Source: Undaria pinnatifida (lineage: Eukaryota > Sar > Phaeophyceae > Laminariales > Alariaceae). From it: a stretch of DNA of 64,000 nt. How positions within the stretch are numbered: position 1 is the first letter of the stretch; each line of letters begins with the position of its first letter. A model generated the notes under the pieces. The model searched no databases and was not told the DNA's origin. It saw only the letters and a program-made list of their open reading frames with translations. This document shows positions 1 to 11,110 of the stretch, piece by piece. A program made the translations under genes and the position numbers. Where the stretch lies: contig JABAKD010000023.1 of the NCBI GenBank assembly GCA_012845835.1, forward strand, positions 9,961,840 through 10,025,839, in the 5' to 3' direction.

Positions 1-2924
1 AATTTTACACGTGTTCATTGGTTTCGCTTCGACTGTGAATCGCGAAGATCAGCCTAGCCGTTGCGTGCGGGAAAAATTTTAGTGGTAAATACTAGCAGCC
101 AATTTTTCAATAATATCAGTGGTGAGAATGGCCTGATGCTGGCGCTGTGTTGGGTTGAGGTTGTCAATGAATGAAGTCGGGTCTGCACGAAAAAAAAAGG
201 TCGATTCGAGCGGACCACTATGTATTTTTCGAGGTTTTACCCGGAAATATGCTGCAGGTAGCTACGTTCGGTTTTCACTGCACGTGATTGACACGGAATT
301 GAGCTAAGTTCATGTGGTCTGTGGAGTGGTAGCATCTGTTGTAGACGGCGTTACTCCTTGCGGTGGCCGATACTTCTGTTGTACGAGTAGTCGCTGATGA
401 TACCTGGTCGGTATTGCCGTTTGGAAACTGCTGTGCGATGAGGTCGACGCCTCATGTATCGCCTATGCCTTCTCCACATTGGATGTATTTACAGTCGTGC
501 GGGTAGGACTTGGTGACGTCTTGTCGATGGTAGTATTACTGGTGGGAGCACCACGTTTGACATAGAACGTGACGGCATTTGTCGCGTTGTGTTCATGGAA
601 AAAACGTAAAGGTGCTATAGCCGCGTCGGCTTGTCCTGCGTAGTACACTGCTGTATGCAGTTTGAGGTAATTATAACTGATCTACATACGTTGGGCCGCC
701 TCTCCGCTGCAACGACAGTATTGTTTACAGATGAAGTCGATGTATGTAAATACCCCAGACCTACGGAAGGTGTTGCTCGCGGACCAGGCTGTGTAGCCGC
801 AGATCTGTCGGCCTGAAGTGTTTCCACCGTGTCGTACTGAGTGCCCGATGCCAATGCCCTGGCTGCGTGTGATAGCTTGTGTAGATCTTCTTGAGGTAGA
901 TGGTCGAGGACGAATATATTCGGATTCGGCAATATTGTCGTCCGTCCAGAACGTCAGAGATCCAGGAATGACGCATGAATGACTCTTTTGCATGGTTGTA
1001 GCTTGGAAGTGTCCAGCAGAAATAAATAAATGTCTCTTCGTCTTACGAATGCTTTCAACTTGTAGGAATTAAGGCAGCCGGAGATGGTATATGCTTCGTT
1101 TGGGCTGAGTTGTCGACGACCTTGGTGCACGTCTACACCTGTTGGATTCGTTTTTTTGAATTGCACGAGGGAAAAATGTGTTTCATGCTTCGTACCACTT
1201 GGTAGCTTGGGTTTTACACACAACCTTGCGCGTCCAACAGTTCTCCCGAACCCGCACTCCCTACCTGGTTTTCGCGTGAAAGCGTTAAAGCAGTCTCTTC
1301 TCTATCCCTGACAGGCTTGGTGTACTTGTAGATGCGAGGCCTCCCCTGTGTCGAGGCGGAGCTTGCTTCTTGAAGATAATTCCAAAATTCCGCTGCACTT
1401 AATGAAATACGGACTCTTTCCCGAAGTTCTAGGAAACGGTTGGCCAACTCAGCGGACTCTGTTGCTTGGGGCCAATACACATATAGATGAATGGTCGAGG
1501 CTCACAACCTGAACGTTTGACACGTCTCGAGACTCAGTGTTTCAGAGCCTAGGGTTGTAGAGGTGCAAGATGGTTTGAACTTGGCGCTTACGTGGTCATA
1601 CATGGTAGCGAAGGAGGGAAGACGGACAAATGAGGAGACATAGAAGGAGGTAAGAGGGTGTAGGGAGTGATCGAGGTAGGGTTGACCGTGAACCAATCAA
1701 TATGGCACAATGCCTATGTTACGGGCAGATTTAATCTACGGGTTGTTGTGCTTATACCGACAAACCGTCCTTAAGTAACATTATTTGTCATGTTTCCTGC
1801 AACGATCCCCGATACATATGGTGGGAAGTTGGTTACAAGTTACATATGCAACAGACGTGAACTAGCAAACAGAACCCCCCACATATTTGGTTTCTCTGGA
1901 TCTAGATTGCGATTGTTCGTGCACTCAAGCTAATGACTACGGATCAAATGATATTGATAGACTGCAAAGTCCACGTTCCAAGAGACACGAGCTCTTTCTC
2001 ATGTGAAGAGACTAGACGTCACTCAAAAACGATTTTAAGCAAAACAAAAATCGCAGCCGGATATACCAACCGGTGACCTAGGTAACACCAAAAATATATA
2101 TGTAGCAAGAACAACCTTGCGACGACTTGGGGATAAGGTGCTTCGTCGTTCAAAAACATTTTTATCGAAAAAGTGCTTTACCTCTATCGTAGCCCCGCGT
2201 CCGTTCCACTCCCTCTTTCCGACGAGATCAAGACGACTATGTAAATGACAATCAGAAATTGCTGTCCTCGCCTACTTTCTAGACCAACGATTCCGCAGCA
2301 CTGTAACGCCGTGTCCGCGAGTGTCCTCGATTACCAGTAACTATCCCGCCCTAGGGATTGCATGTTTTGGGGCAAAATGTTGCTAGTCGGTTTACCTCCT
2401 CAAGTGAGGAACTATCTGTTAGTCTCGCAATGTTACGAGTACATTTGGGTTCTGGAACTAGGGCATAAACGTGTCGCGGTCCGTGAAATAATGCCTTCCA
2501 AGTCTGTTTCGGGTGATACCATGAGGTTCTTATGTTAGGAGCTCCAGAACTCTATGCTGCACCCCTATAATAGTGGGAGGCTTCCAATATTCAGGTCGAG
2601 AACGAGGCGGCGATGGTTACTCTGATCAGCACAGGAAATGGATGAAAACATCTGTTCAATCGAGGAATATATCCGATCTAGAGGCAGAGGCGTCAATGTA
2701 AAACGTCCACGAACGTTTTTGATTTAGAGCAATCGCACTGCAGGGGCTGAACTTTTTGGGCCAAAGGGTTCTGACCTTTTGAGCTCCTCGAGTGTGGGAC
2801 TATCGAGTAAAAGAGTAACAACGTGACAGATACATTACTTTTAGAACCAACGCGGGGTGGATGTGCTTGTAAGGATGCGCGATTGAAAGCTTGCAAATAA
2901 CTACAAGGTCGCGTGTGTTATGTA
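1..2924. other. Unassigned region, possible decayed coding remnants on minus strand
   Basis: I recognise no gene or element here. On the minus strand one frame stays open from about 1,696 to 1,214 except for a single TGA at 1,502-1,504, and neighbouring frames are open from 1,223 to 615. This could be a decayed gene or transposon protein, but no domain or motif is recognisable and the frame changes twice. The stretch 1,700-2,690 has no open frame of note. Confidence 0.3.
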
Positions 2925-3340
2925 GGGTCCGTACAAACCGTACCCGGGGTATTCACCCCTACGAAGAACCTCTGTATGTTCTGTAGCGCATTTATACCCG
3001 TACCCGGAACTTCTGGGAGTTTTTTACGACATTCTTACCTGTACCCGGAACTTCTGCAAGTTCTGTACGCCCGTGGCCACAATACCCGGGGTACGGGTAC
3101 AGCATGTTTAGCAACCGCTCGAAACTTCTGTGAGTTATGTATGCCTGTGTCACAACAACCCGAAAATCTACAGGTTCTCTAAGACACCCGCACCCGTACC
3201 CGGAACTTCTGGAATTCTGTGAGATCCTCATACCCCTTCTCGGCAATTCAATGACTCCTGGAAGACTGTGGCACAATTGCCGCGGGACGGGTATACCTTC
3301 TTTACAATACCCGGAGAGCTCTGTATTCATTTTCAGGTTA
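2925..3340 (+). repeat. R2 minisatellite cluster, copy 1
   Basis: Degenerate tandem units built on 'CCCGGAACTTCTGGAAGTTC' alternate with 'GTACGGGTACAG' and 'TGTACGCCCGTGCCACAA' spacers. The core contains the palindrome GAACTTC-TG-GAAGTTC. The same cluster recurs at 4.8, 11.6, 12.9, 14.6 and 20.8 kb and inverted at 37.0 kb. It is followed by a unique-looking tail that is itself shared with the 11.6-kb copy, so the minisatellite is part of a larger dispersed repeat. No coding function is supported. Confidence 0.75.
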
Positions 3341-3762
3341 TTCTGCAATATTTAGGATGTCATGTTTTGTCAGTGCCGCAAACCGACACAGAACACGGCA
3401 AGCAGTACGTCTCATACAACAAGAGCACCTACTGCTGTACCTGTTGTTGATGTTTCTTTTGTTTCTAAACGGACGTATTAACGTGTTAACGAACGATATT
3501 TTTGAATCGAAATTAATATATTTTGTGAATCGAATTGAATTCAATTCGATTTGTTTCAAACATCGCCTTTTCCCTACTATCGTATTGCGTATTGTAAACG
3601 CTATTTTTCTGATCGGAAAAATGCAGATCTCGCCATCATTTCATCGCGGTCCCCAGATATTCTCCGTGTTTAAAATAGTGGTTTAGCTTCATTTTTGTCG
3701 TGGAACTTGCCTTATCGTGCTAGTGGAACAGTTGGGCTCGCGACCGCCGTTTTATATTCTTA
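3341..3762 (+). repeat. Tail of the R2 composite repeat (left half, split by a MITE)
   Basis: AT-rich sequence homologous to about 11,915-12,110 plus 12,430-12,665. Shared blocks include an ACAGAACAC/CCGAACA stretch, a GATCGGAAAAATGCAGATCTCGCC stretch and a CGACCGCC stretch. It contains a perfect 24-bp palindrome at 3,528-3,551 centred on GAATTC. It is interrupted at 3,762 by the inverted-repeat element described next and resumes at 4,558. Confidence 0.6.
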
Positions 3763-4557
3763 GGCCATTTCTTACACAGTTGGATTCCGCCAGTCGAAAA
3801 CGGCCCTTTTCGACTGGACTTCCGACTGGATTCTTCTGGTCCTTCTTCTTACCATCAGCCGGGTCGAATATATAGTTTTTGTGCTCTTCCTCGAGGCGGT
3901 TAGTTTGAGGGAGTACTGCTGTATGGCGCTCGAAACTCAGTTGGCAGCTCTGTGCTTCGCGCGTTCCTCGTGAGCAACGCATGATTTAAGCGCGACGAAC
4001 CATCGTCCAAGCGGGTTGGTGGCGTTGGGCTCAGCCGAAAACCGCTCAGGCTACATTTGTGGCGTTGCACTCAGCCGAGAGGCGCCAAAGCTACAGCAGG
4101 CGTAGCCGTTGTTGGCAAAATGACATCGAAAACGCGCGCTACTGCTGTCGTGTGATACATGCTGCTGGCGAGCGGAGCTAGGAGTGCGCCACGCCGACTT
4201 GCAGCCGGAAGCAACAGCAGTGATAGCCAAGGCAGCGTCAGCGTTGTTGTATGATACTGCTGTGTGGTACCCGGTATGGGTGTGTGGGCGTGTGGGTGGG
4301 TGTTTTGTGGTGGGATAAGCGAAGCGATGGGTTCAAGAAACAAGTGTAGAAGTTTTTTGACTGAATTTTTCGACCGACAGATCCAGTCCAAAAAGTCGAG
4401 TTTTTCGACTGGATCCCCCAATCGGAAAACTTAGTCGAAAAAAGTTGAGTCAAAAAGCATTTTATTTTTTCGACTGCGAAAGAAAGCCCGATTTAGGCTT
4501 CATTCAGTCGAAAAAGGGTGTTTTCGATTGACACATCCGACTGTGTAAGAAATGGTC
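3763..4557. mobile_element. Harbinger-like MITE with TTA target duplication
   Basis: The left end GGCCATTTCTTACACAGTTG is the inverted counterpart of the right end ACTGTGTAAGAAATGGTC, giving imperfect terminal inverted repeats of about 25 bp. Both ends are flanked by TTA (3,760-3,762 and 4,558-4,560). The 795-bp interior has no transposase frame and is studded with CAGTCGAAAA/TTTTCGACTGG motifs in both orientations, so it could fold extensively. A paralogous empty site at about 12,650-12,720 continues across the insertion point without the element. TTA duplication is the hallmark of the PIF/Harbinger superfamily (established knowledge); non-autonomous status is inferred from the lack of coding capacity. 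Confidence 0.8.
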
Positions 4558-4784
4558 TTAAGCGCCACAGCCGGGGTACTGTGGTATGATCTGTGTTACA
4601 GAAGAACAGTACAGTAGTAACCGAAGTAGTGCACGTGCGTGTTATTTCCTGTAAGTGCATTAGTCTAGTGTATATACTCTGCCGCAGTAATTAGAAATGC
4701 GTTGACCTTTGTGTATTTTTTTCACCAGGTCAACCTGTTGTTTGTACGCCCCCTACCAGTCAACTTGGTTTTAGGCCCAATTTG

Positions 4785-5425
4785 AGGCGGGTATTTACCC
4801 GGGAGTTATCCGAACCCAGGACTTCTGTGACTTCTGTACAGCCCTACGTAGACCTGGATCGTCTTTGAGTTTTGTACGACATTCATACCCGTACCCGAAC
4901 TTTCTGTTTTCGTTATGTCTGTAGGGCGCACACAAAACCATACCAGGGGTATTTACAACCCCGGGAATTACCCTACAAAGAAGTTCTGTTTTTTCCGTAG
5001 GATACTCATATCCGTACGTGAAACCTCTGGAAGTTCTGTACGCCGGTGCCACAAAGACCCGGGGTGTGGGTACAGCATGCCTGTACTTGCCCGGAACTTC
5101 TGGAAATTCTGTACGCCCACACCCGGAACTTCTGGAAGTTTTGTAAGACTTTCATAAACCTACCCGGCTGGAACTTCCGGAAGTTTGTAAGACTTCCATA
5201 CCCGTACCCGGAACTTCTGTGAGTTTTGCAAGACCCGTGCCACAATACCCGGGGTACGGGTACAGCATGTTTTGAACCCGCGCGGAACTTCTGCGAGTTC
5301 TGTATGCCTGTGCCACAATACCCGGAACGTCTGGAAGTTATGCATCACTTCCATGCCCGTGCCGGAAACTTCTGGAAGTTCTGCAAGACCCCCATATCCT
5401 TACCCGGAATCCACAAAAACCTACA
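4785..5425 (+). repeat. R2 minisatellite cluster, copy 2
   Basis: The longest R2 cluster: about ten degenerate units with CCCGGAACTTCTGGAAGTT cores alternating with CCGTGCCACAATACCCGGGG spacers. It lies downstream of the R2 tail split by the MITE. Open frames across it are by-products of the repeats. Confidence 0.75.
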
Positions 5426-6063
5426 GAACTTAAGCGTGAATTATTATTCTCCGGTTGGGCATAGAGCTTTCCATGTTCGGAGCTCAGAAACGTGTGATGT
5501 GCACACCCATAGCGTGTGAATGACTGTTGTTGGGGTGACGTCCATGGTACGTTGACGATGACGCTTGCTGCACGGTACAGGTAGCGCGTACGCTTTCTTA
5601 TCATCTTCATTGCGGTAGCCCCCCCCAACGTTTCTTTAACGATATCACCGGTTTTTAATACAGCTCCCGGTCGTAGCTGTTCAAATACAGTGCCCCATAT
5701 GCCACCCCCCGATGTCATCGTTCATTCAATAGTCCTTAGCATTAAGAAGACATATGACGACATTTCAAACAGCACCCTTGTCGTCTCGCACAGGGATGGA
5801 AGTTTCCTCAAGAAAATCGCAAGTTTTAGGGGGCGAGGCTATCATCGTGGAATACGTTTGTCATAGACTTTCATGATAGGACAACACGTTGGTAGCGGCG
5901 GTATTGGGCAGAAAACACATGTTACGTTGGGATTGCAATGTTTTTCTGTTTCTGAGGTGTAGGTGTGGAAAAATGCTACCGTGGAGGACCTTCATTTCGA
6001 ATTCCAAAACGAAGGTTTGTACAGAAATAGAGAAGCGCGACCTGACGAGCAAAATCTTTGCGT
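5426..6063. other. Unassigned intergenic sequence
   Basis: No open frame longer than about 125 codons and no recognisable domain. The minus frame 5,338-5,718 runs into the R2 minisatellite and looks fortuitous. No repeat end is evident. Confidence 0.3.
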
Positions 6064-6347
6064 AGACCATGCCTACGGTTGGGGGAATGTTAAAACCCCC
6101 ATTGTAAACGCCGGGATTTCGCCACTCGCACGAGCCACTGTGCACGGCACATATGAGAAATGCATTGACTGTTTTTTCTGCGCAGCGTACGTGGCTGACA
6201 ATCCCATTGCGGATTCGCATCGCAAAGGTAAGCATCGCGAAAGCTCAAGGTCGCAGAGGAACAGTGAGGTCACCCGCGCGAGTGACCCCGAGCCACCGAG
6301 AAGAAGCCCTGAAAGTGAAAGTGACACCCACCCGTAGCCTTGATCCC
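6064..6347. mobile_element. MITE family M2 (GGCTACGG ends), copy 1
   Basis: The left end AGACCATGCCTACGGTTGGG and the right end CCCGTAGCCTTGATCCCT are inverted relatives of each other and of the ends of the copies at 9,001 and 23,468. A subterminal palindrome near the right end (GGTCACCCGCGCGAGTGACC) is shared by all copies. The element is about 284 bp and non-coding. No clear target duplication is visible, so the superfamily cannot be assigned. Confidence 0.6.
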
Positions 6348-7639
6348 TAGCTATACACTACGAACGAAGATACCGCACAATATGAAGGACATTTCGGTGA
6401 TTTCGAGATAGGTAAACCCGTCATGAAGAAAAACAAAAAATCACCTAAATCTGCTGCCTTGATCCTAGATCGCGCCGGATCCTTAAAGCTGAGGATCTCC
6501 GCCACGCACGATGAATAAGCACGGGCTCCGAGGTTCAACTTCTACCTAAGAGCAGTTCTGACCGCGATGAACATGTTTCCGACAGAGGGTATGACTACGC
6601 TAAATATGCTGACGATAGTGCGTATCGTTCCCGCATACAGACCCACTCTAAATGCCCTACGATGTTTACCGCTCTGGCCAATTCTCGCACGCAACGCCCG
6701 TAGGCTCATCTCCGCAAAATGTTGTTACAGCTCAAACCATGTTCATGTTCGTAACAACTGTAGGAGTTGATCACCGGGTGCGTCTAAAAGCAGCCCTAAG
6801 ACCCGAAAGGATGAGTCGACGAAGTAGACGATTTTTCTTCTCCATCGGCGCACGACTGATGCAACTTGCCGATTGCCCTCGAACCCCACCAGAGCAAGCA
6901 CCCCGCAGGAAAAAACACGCCTGATGCATGATGCACTCCGAGTCCCCCTATCACGTGAGCGTTCAAATTTTTCCAAGAAGCCAAGCACAAAAACAAATGC
7001 TTGGCACGACGGCGGTGTCGACCGCCACACACAAACAAGCCATCATCGCAAACGCCTCCGGGCCGGTGCAATACGAGACCTTCAACGCGATTGCCTGGCT
7101 GCGACGTTTTCCCAGGGTCGACGAAGCCGGCACCGTCTAGCGTTGGTCGGCGCGTGTTACTCTCCGTTTAATCTCTTTTCCTGGCCCAATATTTGTTGCA
7201 GCACGACCGGTCGCCTTGACATGCGTTTGGATTGGCTTCATGAGGACAAGTTGTGGTGCTCGTAGCGGAGCCCAATCTTAACAACAGCAAAACAATGCCG
7301 CTAGATGAACACGGTTTCCTCGTCACCACCGGGGACTGGGGAGTTGTTGAACGGTAGCTACCCCGTTTTATCCATAACACTCCCTGGTTGAAAAACTGCC
7401 TCCTCGCCGAATCTGTCGACGTATGGTGCCCTTTTCCACCCCCGACATATTATGTAGTTCCATAGTCCTTTGCAATCAAGAAATATAGTCTATATGAAGA
7501 TCATTATGTTATAGAATCCCTCTTCGTCTCGAGCCGCCATGAAACATTTGTTGAAGGACGTCACCGGTTTTTCGAGGAGGGTCTATTGAAGAAGCAGTCT
7601 GAGCCACGAACAAGGCTTCCATGTGCGTATTGCCCATGT
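6348..7639. other. Unassigned region upstream of the Cys-rich gene's 3' end
   Basis: Overlapping short frames on both strands (for example plus 6,652-7,265 and minus 6,743-7,071) show no recognisable domain. A plus-strand frame near 6,590 reads KYADDSA, which resembles a reverse-transcriptase catalytic box, but neighbouring residues do not support one. It is left uncalled. Confidence 0.25.
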
Positions 7640-8095
7640 TCAGCCCCACAGGAACAGCGGCATCAAAACCATCACCGAACAGAAAGCCGTGACCACCGGC
7701 GAGACGCCACCTAGGCTGAGACCAGCGCCGCTGCAAGTAATTTCGTCGTCGAAGCAGTCATGAGTCTGTTGAAGAATGCAGAGCCACAATTCTTCAAACG
7801 CGGCATTGTCCAGACATTCCTCGTCGGAGACCTCATGAACGCAACAAACTACGTCCATGAGGTGGGAGCAAGTTAGAGTAGAGCTCGTGACCTCATCAAG
7901 GCCGAGGTCCGCAGCACACTCTTCAATCTCGGCGTCACTTTCATCAGCCACACTAGTACAGCTGACGCACGTTTCGTCGATTTGACAGGCGGCCGCTTCC
8001 GACGAACATGCAGGGGCAGAGTCGTCGCTTACACCGTTGATGGCAAGGAGAAGGAGCCCCGACGTCAGGACACGAAGGAAGCGCGAGAACACCAT
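7640..8095 (-). CDS. Cys-rich secreted, possibly GPI-anchored protein (hypothetical)
   Basis: A 151-residue intronless frame. The ATG at 8,095 is chosen over upstream alternatives because it sits in a good Kozak-like context (GCCATGG) and is immediately followed by a signal-peptide-like segment (residues 1-21, SGLLLLAI core). The mature part is strongly acidic and carries twelve cysteines (about residues 30, 37, 43, 46, 60, 76, 84, 85, 94, 106, 114 and 121), a density typical of disulfide-rich extracellular domains. Residues 131-150 are hydrophobic and preceded by small residues (SGAG), as in a GPI-attachment signal or a single membrane anchor. Family and function are unknown to me. It is the only frame in the left half that looks like an expressed host gene and overlaps no repeat. 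It could be a terminal exon of a larger gene. Confidence 0.55.
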   Translation of the reverse strand: MVFSRFLRVLTSGLLLLAINGVSDDSAPACSSEAAACQIDETCVSCTSVADESDAEIEECAADLGLDEVTSSTLTCSHLMDVVCCVHEVSDEECLDNAAFEELWLCILQQTHDCFDDEITCSGAGLSLGGVSPVVTAFCSVMVLMPLFLWG

Positions 8096-9000
8096 GGCTG
8101 GTGTATCCTGATGTGTGGGTGTGAAAGAGGTGAACGCTAGCGCCTGTGGATGGGGGCGGGGGGAGGGGGGTGCAATGAACGATAGGCGATCAAAAGAAGG
8201 GGTAAACGTTTCGGAGCGGTAAGCGAATGTCCCCGAGGTCATCACTAGATTAACGCAGAGAATCACAACAACTGAAACCTCTCATGTTTTGTATAGGCTT
8301 TACCTTTAGGAAGCTGAACCCCTTTAGGGCACGAGGAGAAGGAGGGGGTGGGGCGGCTATGAGCTGTTTTTTTTTCCAAGGAATGAGGACAACATTTCCG
8401 ACGCCTGCCATTGTAAAGCTGCGCTATGCCATGTTTATGACGGTCCCCACTACTGTGCATATATTTGTAGTTGCCTCTCGCTGCTTTATAGAGCAAGGAG
8501 CCTTGTACCTCGTCAGAAAAACGGTTATCCAAACTCGTCAAAAATCTTTACCTGGGTTTAGAACAAGAAAAGTAGTAAAATCAGCAATGAGGCTTTCCTG
8601 CAAACAATTTGGGCTATGGAACCCCGCCGTTCAGAAACCATAGATTAAGATGTGGGTGTATAGGCCTCTCGCAGAAAGCGTGCACATAAACCGGTCCAAG
8701 GTGGAGTTCTAGAGAGAGATTAGCGGTCACTGTTTTGGTGTCTGAACATGCTTTCGCAGCACACATTTAACGTGCTGAAAAAGGATAGGCTTTCGCTGTC
8801 AACGACGAACCTACTGTTGTAAACGTGACGGGTTGATTGCGTCACGTTTCGAAGGACAGCGGCATATTGACGCATGCTGCAATGGAGGCGCGCCAACTCT
8901 TTAGTGAGGCTCCTCGCTGGAGGAGCTCTACTCTATACCACACACTTGCCTAAGAACTGGTTGTGAGAAAGGACTGAAAATAACAAAGCCAACTCTTTTG
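8096..9000. other. Upstream region of the Cys-rich gene and unassigned sequence
   Basis: The first 200 bases would contain the promoter of the minus-strand gene; a C-rich run lies on the minus strand around 8,150-8,170. Plus frame 8,284-8,643 (119 codons) has no recognisable feature. No element boundary is seen until the M2 copy at 9,001. Confidence 0.3.
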
Positions 9001-9251
9001 AGAACCAAGGGTACAGGTAAGGGCTGGTACGCCCACATTCACTAGCACGAGTGACTCTGTACGAAACGAAAAAAGACAGCATATGACAATTATATTGCCT
9101 CAGCTTGGCTGATTTAGGCGCACATGAAAAATAGCACGATTTCAAGCTGAAGGTCGCAATAAGGAACAAAGGGGTCACCGGAGGGAGTGACCTCGAGAGC
9201 CCGTGCGAACCCCTGGCCGTCAGAGTTATCCCCTTAACTTAGCCTAGCCCA
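9001..9251. mobile_element. MITE family M2, copy 2
   Basis: The left end AGAACCAAGGGTACAGGTAAG and the right end TTAGCCTAGCCCA correspond to the inverted ends of the 23,468 copy. Near the right end the block GGAACAAAGGGGTCACC(...)GAGTGACC matches the subterminal palindrome shared by the family. About 251 bp, non-coding, diverged. Confidence 0.5.
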
Positions 9252-9664
9252 AGTCGGAGGAGCTCTATGCCTTCTCAAGCAAGTCCTGGTGGTGGGTAGA
9301 CTGAAAACCCAAAGCGACCAGCAAACCACTCGTTGAAAGGAAAGAAAAACAATCACTATTTCCAGACGATAATATATAATCGACCTAAACCTCTTGAAGC
9401 CCCCCCCTCCCCCCCCTTCCCCGCCCCCCCTTTATTTTAATATTATTCTTTTCCTCGCTTCCTCTTGCTTTAACGCCCCACCTACTATCGAAATCAGCCA
9501 GAGTAATAAACACTTCCACACCCTGGATATCGCCTCGTTATAGTTTTAGAGCCGTCCATTCCGCTGCTGCAATTCCCACCCACCCCTGCCCCCAACGCCC
9601 CCTCCTTCCCCACCACCCGCACCATCGCCTAGACCTAGCACCACGCGTATAGCAAACCCCTACA

Positions 9665-10165
9665 TCTATGCGACTTAAAGCCCTCCCCCCCCCGCCCCCG
9701 GCCCCCCTCGCCACAATCCCCTCCCCTCCCCCACGAGAAATATTTATGGTTTCCACGCATAAATTGGGATGCCCCACCCGTCCCCTCCCCCCCCCTCCCC
9801 CCCTCCCGCCCCTTTTTGATCAAAATCAGGCCCCTACGTCCCTAAGAACTCCGCCCTCCCCTCACCGGATATTCGACTTACAAGATTCAATTGATAAACT
9901 GATGCATTTCCTTCCACAGCTGTCAGATTTTGTCCCCCTCAGAAAAGAGTTTAATAGTTGCCGCGCACAGACTGACTAACATCACCCTGTTGACCCTGAT
10001 AGCTACACTGTAGTTGCAAGAGGAGTCGCCGACCTGTGTCCTTAATGAGGACACACAACCCGTAATACGCGCGATCGGAGTATCACACACAGCTTGCAAA
10101 GACGAGTTTCGACAAAATTTTCGACCTCACAGCTGGAGTGTATTTTTATTTTTATAATTTTTTTT
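9665..10165 (+). repeat. R1 repeat, copy 1 (with poly-C module)
   Basis: R1 is the most abundant dispersed repeat here. In this orientation it has C-tract modules, then CAGCTGTCAGATTTTGTCCC, CGCGCACAGACTGACTAA, CTGATAGCTACACTGTAGTT, GGAGTCGCCGACCT, TATCACACACAGCTTGCAAA, and ends TCTCACAGCTGGAGTGTATTT next to AT-rich DNA. All copies end at the same CAGCTGGAGTGTATTT block beside TA-rich sequence, suggesting a mobile element with TA-rich target preference. The class is unknown and no transposase is present. Confidence 0.75.
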
Positions 10166-10505
10166 TTAATAATCAGTAATGATAGGAGTACTAATAAAAA
10201 ATATATACGGAGTATATTCTTATTTTCACTTCTGTTATGCACCCGCTAAACGTCTCTCTAGACAGTAGTATCGGTTCTTGGATTCCTCTTAACTTCTTCC
10301 ATATTTTCTTGACTACCTCCACCCATCTCATCCCAGCTCGCCATTTCTATACTTTCTCCCATACAGCCCTACCTGGTATGAGCTATGGCCTGGCAACATC
10401 GTTTCTGTCGTATTCATCGCTGTGTATTGCTTTTCAATTTTTTCGCGTCTCAGTGTGTTTACGTTTTAGGGGCATGCATTCCCACTTCTGCTCGTATTAG
10501 TAGTA
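10166..10505. other. AT-rich junction and unassigned sequence
   Basis: AT-rich DNA flanks the R1 end. The following pyrimidine-rich stretch lies downstream of the LINE remnant and may be its untranslated 3' region, but no end signature can be placed. Confidence 0.3.
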
Positions 10506-11110
10506 CTACTGCGTTATTCGTGGTACTCGAGCATCTCCTAGTAGTAGTGCGTATTTTGCTGATGTCAAGTGCACTATTTCCAGTTGTTTTCGTATGAACT
10601 TCGTGACCCATTCCCATACTTCTCCTGCATACTCTAGCTTTGGTACAACAACATTAATTAGAATACTTAATGTAATCCTAGTGTAAAGGTGCCAGTCCGT
10701 TAAGATCGCATCCATATTGCCTACTTACTTGTAGTTTACCCTTTCCCCTTAATTTTTATTTATGTGCATGCCAGGAGCACTGCCTTGAGATCTCTACGTC
10801 AAGGTTCGTATATTGGTCTACGATCGGCAGGTACGTGTACGATCGGTGGGTCATATCCTTTCCACCTAACGTGGAAGGTCTCCGGGTCACTTGTTGTTCG
10901 TTACCTTCATGTCCTGCGTACCGTTTTACGTTCGCTGCCACTGCCACTCTCAATTCCCTTTTACTCTTGTGCTCAAGTGTGTTCCTGCAATATTCCGGGT
11001 GTTTCTCGCATCCTCACGAAATCATCCGCAAACATCAACCCCGACACTGCTGTATATTCCCCGATCGTGACTCGTCGCACTGCTGCTTCCACCGCTACCA
11101 TGATGCATTA
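10506..11110 (-). pseudogene. LINE reverse transcriptase remnant, family A
   Basis: Several short minus-strand frames in order resemble the C-terminal half of a non-LTR reverse transcriptase. They are: a catalytic box with preceding strand (VSGLMFADDF, FADD at 11,021-11,032), then VDQYTNLDVEISRQCSWHAH (about 10,760-10,830), then LEYAGEVWE and a QLEIVHLTSAK segment (10,550-10,650). The order FADD, YL-V-I, YG-E-W is that of LINE RT thumb and post-RT regions (family knowledge). Frame changes and a TGA just after the catalytic region make it a pseudogene. The 5' part, endonuclease and ORF1 are absent. It differs in sequence from the LINE family at 14 and 18 kb. Confidence 0.65.

Noticed and set aside
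4785-5425. Heat-shock-element-like sites in R2 (GAACTTCTGGAAGTTC)
   Set aside because: Only the central TTCnnGAA spacing fits; the outer GAA/TTC pairs are one base too close, and no gene is adjacent.
6580-6620. KYADDSA as a reverse-transcriptase catalytic box on plus
   Set aside because: No flanking RT motifs in any frame; short match can occur by chance.
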